DNA from: Alligator mississippiensis
Lineage: Eukaryota; Chordata; Crocodylia; Alligatoridae
DNA: 64,000 nt
Reading direction: 5' to 3'
Assembly: GCF_030867095.1 (NCBI RefSeq)
Contig: NC_081824.1
Span: 48,022,882-48,086,881, forward strand
Shown: positions 60,701-64,000 of the stretch, one piece after another
Layout: each line of letters starts with the position of its first letter
Numbering within the stretch: position 1 is the stretch's first letter
The notes under the pieces: model-generated
The model's database searches: none
What the model saw: only the letters and a program-made list of their open reading frames with translations
Told to the model about the DNA's origin: nothing
Made by a program: the position numbers and the translations under genes

Positions 60701-60870
60701 ATATGCTCTTGAAGGATTTAAATAGCAGTTTATATTTAATATACTCTAATATTCTTTGCAGATCCACTGGTGAGACAGCAGTCACCACGTTTGATATTGA
60801 CAAGATGTACACCCCTTTGTTCTTTGCACGAGTAAAGAGTTTCACTGCATTCTCAGAAAAGCCTCTCTAA
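27712..60870 (+). CDS. FBXO9: FBXO9, F-box only protein 9 (complete, 13 coding exons)
   Basis: Exons at 27712-27714, 33591-33668, 34287-34445, 35843-35900, 46880-46979, 49461-49591, 52082-52196, 53181-53299, 53571-53661, 56129-56224, 58053-58146, 59071-59225 and 60762-60870 join to 1308 nt (435 residues plus TAA). All have GT-AG splice sites and consistent phases. FBXO9 is a substrate adaptor of SCF (SKP1-CUL1-F-box) ubiquitin ligases; human FBXO9 is reported to target TELO2 and TTI1 in mTOR control (family knowledge). The order is an acidic N-terminus (1-27), a charged linker, a helical TPR/MIT-like segment (about 80-117), the F-box beginning at [10 protein letters not shown] (about 177-225), and a conserved C-terminal domain that ends FSEKPL. 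The total length is close to the human protein. The start codon is the last codon of the CpG-island exon, with A at -3. Confidence 0.97.
29152..29341. mobile_element. hAT-like MITE relic
   Basis: Same family and orientation as 35343-35563. They share 'cctgttgtggtctttctgagttctttg', 'ttctgagg' and ends of the CTGATTCTCAA / TTGAGAACCAC type. Ends are eroded and no duplication is seen. Confidence 0.6.
30774..30796 (+). repeat. Poly-C tract (23 C)
   Basis: Uninterrupted run of C in FBXO9 intron 1. The exact length may be unstable or a sequencing artefact. Confidence 0.9.
31742..32471. mobile_element. hAT-like element, 730 bp, GC-rich cargo
   Basis: Ends CAGGGAACCAGGTTTTCC and, on the complement, CAGGGCTCCTGGTTTTCTCC. 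An exact 8-bp duplication, ctcataac, sits at 31734-31741 and 32472-32479. AT-rich ends enclose a GC-rich middle (31900-32390). Same terminal family as 17257-17657. Confidence 0.92.
33086..33193. mobile_element. Palindromic mariner-like MITE / hairpin
   Basis: Two arms of about 45 bp (TATAAAGGTGATTTACAACT... and its complement TATAAAGGTGCTTTACAACT...) differ at only a few positions and flank a loop of about 15-20 nt. TA dinucleotides at both ends fit a Tc1/mariner MITE. Transcribed within FBXO9 intron 1, it would fold into a 108-nt stem-loop of pre-microRNA size. Confidence 0.8.
33591..33668 (+). CDS. FBXO9: FBXO9 coding exon 2 (acidic N-terminus)
   Basis: 78 nt, phase 0, after a CTACTAG acceptor and before GTGTGT. 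It encodes [20 protein letters not shown] and six more residues, an acidic stretch as in other vertebrate FBXO9. Confidence 0.95.
33669..34286. other. FBXO9 intron 2
   Basis: No repeat recognised apart from (GTTT)n near 34055 and the T-run before the next acceptor. Confidence 0.5.
34287..34445 (+). CDS. FBXO9: FBXO9 coding exon 3
   Basis: 159 nt (53 codons), phase 0, after a run of about 15 T and TTTTAG. It encodes [20 protein letters not shown], a more divergent Ser/Pro/Gly-rich linker, and [12 protein letters not shown]. Donor GTAGGA. Confidence 0.95.
34446..35342. other. FBXO9 intron 3, first part
   Basis: Nothing recognised. Confidence 0.45.
35343..35563. mobile_element. hAT-like MITE, 221 bp
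   Basis: Ends CAGTGATTCTCAGCCACTG and, on the complement, CAGTTGTTCCCCACCTC. An exact 8-bp duplication, ctttagaa, sits at 35335-35342 and 35564-35571. Related to 29152-29341. Confidence 0.9.
35843..35900 (+). CDS. FBXO9: FBXO9 coding exon 4 (TPR-like helix)
   Basis: 58 nt with a TTTTACAG acceptor and GTAACA donor. It encodes [19 protein letters not shown], the first helix of the TPR/MIT-like repeat. It ends one base into the next Ala codon. Confidence 0.94.
36140..36880 (+). mobile_element. CR1/L3-like LINE 3' fragment with an insertion
   Basis: The left part, 36150-36320 ('aaactaacaaaaggaatgtctttcat...cattgcctcaaggtg...gattcaaaagagatta'), and the right end, 36820-36875 ('ggtactgggcaagatggacctatgttctgacc...ggcagttatgttctta'), are blocks of the L3/CR1 3' region. 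The roughly 480 bp between them are foreign or too diverged to place. Confidence 0.65.
36881..42926. other. FBXO9 intron 4, middle
   Basis: Six kilobases without a recognised gene or a transposon with defined ends. A 205-codon open frame (42072-42689) is noted separately. Confidence 0.45.
42072..42689 (+). other. Unexplained 205-codon open frame in FBXO9 intron 4
   Basis: Starts [18 protein letters not shown] and ends TAG-free to TGA at 42687-42689. No family motif, signal peptide or zinc-finger pattern is visible. Composition is mixed, with no low-complexity bias. Most of the other long frames here come from GC-rich repeats, whereas this one is in ordinary intron. It may be a chance frame or an unrecognised old transposon ORF; I do not claim a gene. 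Confidence 0.25.
42927..43613. mobile_element. hAT-like element, 687 bp, GC-rich cargo
   Basis: Ends TAAAGATGTGAACAGTTAAA and, on the complement, TAAGGATGTAAATACTG, of the reptile TAGGGATGTAAACGGTTAA type. 'ccggttat' and 'gtttaacc' sit in the subterminal parts. Candidate 8-bp duplications are tgacacag and atacatag (5 of 8 match), consistent with age. The centre (43010-43520) is GC-rich. Confidence 0.75.
43777..44102. mobile_element. hAT-like element, 326 bp
   Basis: Ends CGGGGTGGCCAGAG and, on the complement, CCACAGTGGTCAAACC, with inner GGAGCCACA / TGTGAGCCACGG echoes. The 8-bp duplication is ctctagat (43769-43776) and ctcttgat (44103-44110), one mismatch. Confidence 0.75.
44260..45190. mobile_element. 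hAT-like element, 931 bp, GC-rich cargo
   Basis: Ends CAGAAGTTGGAACTTATTTT and, on the complement, CAGGGATGGACAAAATATGG. The 8-bp duplication is ttctaagc (44252-44259) and atctaagc (45191-45198), one mismatch. The interior has a TG-rich region (44360-44520) and a GC-rich region with meaningless long frames. Confidence 0.85.
45199..46879. other. FBXO9 intron 4, last part
   Basis: Nothing recognised. Confidence 0.45.
46880..46979 (+). CDS. FBXO9: FBXO9 coding exon 5
   Basis: 100 nt after TTTTCAG. It encodes [20 protein letters not shown] and [12 protein letters not shown], then two bases of a Tyr codon, with a GTAAGT donor. It closes the TPR-like hairpin. Intron 4 in front of it is the largest after intron 1, about 11 kb. 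Confidence 0.94.
46980..49460. other. FBXO9 intron 5
   Basis: Holds a hAT-like MITE at 47454-47679 and a short C-run near 47229. The rest is unassigned. Confidence 0.5.
47454..47679. mobile_element. hAT-like MITE
   Basis: Left end CAGGGGTAGGCAACCTTTG; right end complement CAGGTCATCAACGTATGG. The family is of the CAGGGGTNGGCAAAC type. The right boundary is uncertain by a few bases; a candidate duplication is catcagag/cattagaa. Confidence 0.6.
49461..49591 (+). CDS. FBXO9: FBXO9 coding exon 6
   Basis: 131 nt after TTCTGTAG. It encodes [20 protein letters not shown], then [23 protein letters not shown], the acidic linker and amphipathic segment before the F-box. Donor GTGTGA. Confidence 0.95.
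49592..52081. other. FBXO9 intron 6
   Basis: Contains a (CAT)n-type run near 50440-50460 and a three-copy mini tandem repeat at 50842-50905. No transposon ends recognised. Confidence 0.5.
50842..50905. repeat. Mini tandem repeat, gatctaaatgaactac x3
   Basis: The 16-bp unit gatctaaatgaactac occurs at about 50842, 50867 and 50888, with short spacers. Confidence 0.85.
52082..52196 (+). CDS. FBXO9: FBXO9 coding exon 7 (F-box)
   Basis: 115 nt after TTCACAG. It encodes the core F-box, [20 protein letters not shown] and [19 protein letters not shown], which binds SKP1 in the family. The F-box begins exactly at the exon boundary. Donor GTACAG. Confidence 0.97.
52197..53180. other. FBXO9 intron 7
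   Basis: Nothing recognised with defined ends. Confidence 0.45.
53181..53299 (+). CDS. FBXO9: FBXO9 coding exon 8
   Basis: 119 nt after TTATTAG. It encodes [20 protein letters not shown], then [26 protein letters not shown] is the usual tail of an F-box. Donor GTAAGA. Confidence 0.96.
53571..53661 (+). CDS. FBXO9: FBXO9 coding exon 9
   Basis: 91 nt after TTCTGTAG. It encodes [20 protein letters not shown] and [10 protein letters not shown], the start of the conserved C-terminal substrate-side domain. Donor GTATAA. Confidence 0.96.
53715..54615. mobile_element. Probable hAT-like element, GC-rich (relative of 59842-60492)
   Basis: The left flank 'ttcttaccagtagaaaaa' and the right flank, complement 'ctacatttctacaaggagaaat', match the subterminal sequences of the element at 59.8-60.5 kb ('tttttaccagtagaaat', 'catttctacagggggg'). 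The interior (53760-54440) is GC-rich. Exact ends and target duplication were not resolved. Confidence 0.5.
54616..55415. other. FBXO9 intron 9, middle
   Basis: Nothing recognised. Confidence 0.45.
55416..55606. mobile_element. MITE with a strong internal hairpin
   Basis: The outer ends GGTGCATCTACATGAGATAC and, on the complement, GGGCACTACACGAGATACTG are inverted repeats. Inside, CAGTAGCCTAATAATACTGC (55453 on) pairs with its complement at about 55499-55530, giving about 30 bp of near-perfect stem. hAT-type is likely; the target duplication is unclear. Confidence 0.7.
55762..56083. mobile_element. pogo/Tigger-like element, 322 bp
   Basis: Ends CAGTAAAATCCCTGTTATCC and, on the complement, CAGTAAAATCCGTTATCTGG, flanked by TA on both sides (55760-55761, 56084-56085). 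The GC-rich middle has several CpGs. It ends 45 bp before FBXO9 exon 10. Confidence 0.85.
56129..56224 (+). CDS. FBXO9: FBXO9 coding exon 10
   Basis: 96 nt after TTTTGCAG. It encodes [20 protein letters not shown] and [11 protein letters not shown] plus two bases of Arg. Donor GTGTGT. A pogo-like element ends only about 45 bp upstream of the acceptor. Confidence 0.96.
56430..57715 (+). mobile_element. CR1 LINE 3' part, possibly interrupted
   Basis: 56435-57163 holds the decayed ORF2 C-terminus ('aggatgaagttcaatgcagacaaatgcaaggtg'; 'gactgcctagggaagttgtgg') up to 'ggtcagggatgatctag'. 57610-57715 holds the final 3' UTR ('gggtgatcctgcctcaggcaggggttggactagatgacc', 'cccttccagccc') with a 'ctgtgattttatga' tail. 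The 440 bp between could be a long CR1 3' UTR variant or an insertion. Confidence 0.8.
58053..58146 (+). CDS. FBXO9: FBXO9 coding exon 11
   Basis: 94 nt after CTTTTCAG. It encodes [20 protein letters not shown] and [11 protein letters not shown]. Phase 0 at the GTGGGT donor. Confidence 0.96.
58147..59070. other. FBXO9 intron 11
   Basis: Contains an (ATC/ATT)n microsatellite at about 58903-58930. Otherwise unassigned. Confidence 0.5.
59071..59225 (+). CDS. FBXO9: FBXO9 coding exon 12
   Basis: 155 nt after TTGTACAG. It encodes [20 protein letters not shown], then the segment ending in [15 protein letters not shown]. Donor GTAAGT. Confidence 0.97.
59226..59841. other. FBXO9 intron 12, first part
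   Basis: Nothing recognised. Confidence 0.45.
59842..60492. mobile_element. hAT-like element with GC-rich interior
   Basis: The left end TAGGCAATTAACAGACGTTC continues to 'atttctacaggggggaaatttctg'. It mirrors the complement of the right end, TAAGGCCCTGTACAGACATT, which continues to 'ccatttctactgggagaatttctg'. No clear target duplication. The interior is GC-rich. Confidence 0.65.
60762..60870 (+). CDS. FBXO9: FBXO9 coding exon 13 (stop codon)
   Basis: 109 nt of coding sequence after TTTGCAG. It encodes [20 protein letters not shown], then [15 protein letters not shown] and TAA at 60868-60870. The 3' UTR follows. Confidence 0.97.
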
Positions 60871-61375
60871 AACACATCTCCTCCTGCTACTCTTGCATGA
60901 ATAAGAAGTTGTAGCAAATGAGCACTTAAGTTATCAATGTGTATATATGAAATTAATTTTAAAATTCTGGGAATCTTTGGAAGATATATACTGGTATTAC
61001 ATTCTGTTTGATTATGGGTGGCTGGGTTCTTTTATTGTTTTGAAATTAAGCTTTTTGAATTCTTTTAAATGTGTTTATGTGGTGAAAAGACTTTGTTATT
61101 AAAGTTTTTTTATTATGTCTTTTTTTTTTGCAAGCCAGTTTATAAACCATTTTCTCTAAAAACATTGAATCTCCATTTACGTTTGCACCTGTGCACTTCA
61201 CCCATCTTTAACTTCAGGAAGAATTGTAATGGAAAGTCTCACTGTACATGTGACAGTGAGTGTACATGCTCTGGTCAAGGCTCAAAATGGGGAAGGAAAA
61301 AATTGTCCTACATTTGTTTAAAAGTTTGTGAGACCTATAAGGACTTTAAAATAAATGTTTCCTTTTAAATAAATG
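60871..61375 (+). other. FBXO9: FBXO9 3' UTR (probable minimum extent)
   Basis: About 0.5 kb between the stop and two AATAAA hexamers at 61350-61355 and 61368-61373. A weaker ATTAAA occurs at about 61098. A longer 3' UTR using AATAAA at 62224-62229 is possible; only transcript data would settle this. Confidence 0.6.
61350..61373 (+). promoter_or_regulatory. Tandem polyadenylation signals
   Basis: Two canonical AATAAA hexamers 18 bp apart, about 480-500 bp past the FBXO9 stop codon, followed by T-rich sequence. They are the best candidates for the main cleavage site. Confidence 0.6.
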
Positions 61376-64000
61376 TATTTTGTTTGCCTTTTAAGAAGTG
61401 ACATTAGGTATAAACATCAGCCTTGTGAATAACAAATCAAGGCAAGCAAACCAGAAGCAGTGTAAAGTATAGGTGGAAAGTTCAACCAAACCACTGTGAG
61501 GGCTGCACTATAAATATCGTCTTGACACTAGTTCACTAGAGCCTACTGAGAGGATGATGGATGTGGGCATCAGGAGGCAGCCACCCACAGCTGGTTTTTC
61601 TCTTCTCCATAATCTGGGGAAGGACATATGAAGAATGCATGGCTCTATGGAGGTGGTGTCACTGTGCAGAGGTGATTAGTGCAACACTGAATTGTGCAGA
61701 ATTTGACTATACATTGTTCTGATTTATTGTGCAAATAGGAACAGGGCTCACTCAACAATGTTTGTCTTTTGTTAATAATCCTTCACTTTACCTTGCTGCA
61801 GATGCTGTAAATCCATTGGGCATTTGTCATACTCCCTAAATTTAACTTTTAGGGCTGCTACAGATGTTTCAGGTACTTTGTGCTGCTTATGATAATATGT
61901 ACCCTGAGGTCTGGTGCAGGTCCTGGATGTTGCTTCTCCTGCGTTAAGAGCTTGGGGGTTTGGTGCAGATGATACTGTTATGCCGCTTATTATAGATGTA
62001 CCTTGGGTTCAAAAACAACTAAAGCGTCTACATGTTTTTGATATACTGGATTTGTGTAAGATTTGTTTTTCCCTTGAAGCCATTTCTTATAATTTACTTT
62101 TGAACAACTCATGTCAAAATAATGGCCTTGAATTCAGGATTCAAATACAGAAAAACTGTCGGAAGAATTTGTTCCATAATTTAAGGTGTACCTTTGCAAG
62201 AAGCTAATTGGTTAAAATGCATAAATAAACTTAACATTTTGACCACAGAATGCATTGCTATTTCTTAGTATGCCAAGCAGTTTCATTAATAGCTCTTATT
62301 TTTCACATGGTAAAATGTGTTCTTTACTTAATGAGAATACACAAAACGTTGCATTTAAAAGGCCTTGTGGTGGCAACCTGACTGATAAGAGGAAAATAAA
62401 AATATATCACATGTGCAAAACATTAGTTTTCAAGACAATGAATGAAAGATCAGATCACTATATGTGAAGGAGTTGCTACGCAATTACCCTCTTTGGCTTA
62501 GGATTTTAAAGTAAGGGTAGGACTCAGATTAACTTTGGCTGGCACACAAGTGCTACCACATGTAGAGGAAATATAGAACAGGAAAGATACGCCACCTTTT
62601 TGTTCAGATTCACTGGTTCTTGATTTTGTTGAATAGTAGCACTACTCGTATAGTAACACTTGAGTAACACTACACAATATGTAACACATGAGTAACACTA
62701 TTTGTTGCACATCATTATAAGTTTTGAGATTTTTGATTTGTACAACAAAAGCCGCCTTACAGTTTTGAAGTGTTTTAAGGGTGTCCTTACACATTACAAC
62801 TTGCAGGTGGTATTGAAATTAGCATGTGCTATGAGCAGTTGCACATTAAAGCCTAATACCCTTCTAAGGTGCAGAGCTCTGAGTTGTTGCTAGAGGGCTG
62901 GCAGTCAGGAGTGCTCCTAGAAGCTGCCAAGTCTTCCCTATAGCTGCACAGCTTCCTGGTTTTTCAGCTGCTCCTGCTCATCTGTTCCCCTCCTCCCCAC
63001 ACCCCCACAGCTCCCCACTGTTCCTCAGATGTCTGGTTCTCCCTGTCAGATGAGAGCAGTGAAGATCTGGATGATAGATTGTCCACATGGGAGAGGGGCA
63101 CCTGGGAACAGTGTATTGTGGTATTAGCCCCATGGAACAGATTGATGTTGCTGTACCATGCGCTGCCTAAAACTAGTTGGAAATAATCCTTGCCTATAGA
63201 GGTGTAACTTCGAGACACATAGCAGGTATGCAGCTAATTTTTTTTCTTCCTTAACAGGTGGACATGCTCATCTTTAGAGCATTTAACATATGGGACATTT
63301 AACTTCTAACAGCACCCTAAGACATTACATGATGGTGGCCTGCTACTTCTAGCCTATGTATATCTGGGGAAAACAAGATGTGCACATGCACTGCTGCATG
63401 TTAACAGCTAGATTTCAGAAATCACTGGTGCAACTTCACAGCAGAAATGCTGTCTTTTCCATATCAAGAAAACCCTGCAACCCTTCTCCTCCCACTGGGA
63501 AATGATCAGTATACTCTTCACCCACAGGGGAAGGCCAAGCCAGTTTGCATTTCAAAATGTTTTATCAGCATTGAAGGCTACCATTAAAAGTGCATTTGAA
63601 TCCAGCAAAAAGACTGATTCTTTGCTCCTATATTTCTATTCTTCCTTTATTTCTTTTATAGCATAACTATAGTTAAGGATTTTTAATGTCCCATTGCCAT
63701 ATTAGTTAGAGCTATAGTATCAGCAGTACAGACAAGGGCATGGACATGCCCGTTAGGTGAGTGCCCTTTCAGGAGATGTGCCAAATAGCATAGGTAGAAA
63801 CATGGTGTTGCATTTACTTGCAAATACATCTTTGCTCAATTAAACACTCCTGGTTTCAGTATCTGAAAGCAAATCTATGCTTCGTGTTATGCACAGAGAG
63901 GCCTGAGAACCTGGATTTTTATAGTGCCTGGAAGCCTTTCCTGAATGCTTGAGCAGACAAGCCTAGAAGCTTTTCCTTAATACTTGAGCAGCCTAGCGAA
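61376..64000. other. Downstream flank of FBXO9
   Basis: No exon, RNA gene or transposon with defined ends recognised. A further AATAAA is at 62224-62229. In human the next gene on this side is GCM1; nothing resembling it was seen here. Confidence 0.45.

Noticed and set aside
61914-62207. 97-codon frame downstream of FBXO9 as the next gene
   Set aside because: No splice context, no conserved motif, AT-rich; consistent with a chance frame or distal 3' UTR.

Overview
This is vertebrate nuclear DNA, most likely from a sauropsid. Crocodilian or turtle is my best guess, inferred from the repeats rather than proven. The pattern is typical of an amniote: small exons with GT-AG introns, one CpG-rich promoter, several CR1 LINE copies (two with long reverse-transcriptase frames and the usual short direct-repeat tail), a MIR-like SINE, and many short DNA transposons.

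The window is built around two protein-coding genes arranged head to head. On the minus strand, seven coding exons between 16033 and 3721 encode residues 1-277 of the ciliogenesis-associated kinase CILK1 (ICK). This covers nearly the whole kinase domain. The C-terminal tail exons lie beyond position 1, and the 5' UTR exons lie somewhere between 16.1 kb and the CpG island. On the plus strand, thirteen coding exons from 27712 to 60870 encode a complete 435-residue FBXO9, an F-box subunit of an SCF ubiquitin ligase. All exon phases add up without a frameshift or stop. Between the genes, at about 27.3-27.95 kb, is a CpG-rich bidirectional promoter with three ZNF143/STAF-like motifs, a CCAAT box and a YY1-like site. 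Both genes are presumably driven from it in opposite directions.

Region by region: 0.2-0.95 kb is a decayed 3' end of a Jockey/I-like non-LTR element. 1.04-2.89 kb is a CR1. 3.7-16 kb is CILK1 coding exons, with a younger CR1 nested in an older one at 9.45-11.48 kb. 16-27 kb is the CILK1 5' intron, packed with hAT, pogo-like, Helitron-like and CR1 fragments. 27.7-60.9 kb is FBXO9, whose introns carry at least ten further DNA transposons and LINE pieces. 61.4-64 kb is downstream flank with no gene that I recognise.

The most notable non-genic structures are: a 1-kb hAT element that is a fold-back palindrome along its full length (21003-22016); a hAT element (17257-17657) whose centre matches a non-transposon intron segment 8 kb away (25589-25718), suggesting local sequence capture; a Helitron-like element with a recognisable 3' hairpin and CTAG end (18389-18713); a 108-nt near-perfect MITE hairpin inside FBXO9 (33086-33193); and a recurring pattern of AT-rich hAT ends enclosing GC-rich cargo. 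I found no convincing new gene system. The value here is two well-resolved gene models and a dated transposon landscape.
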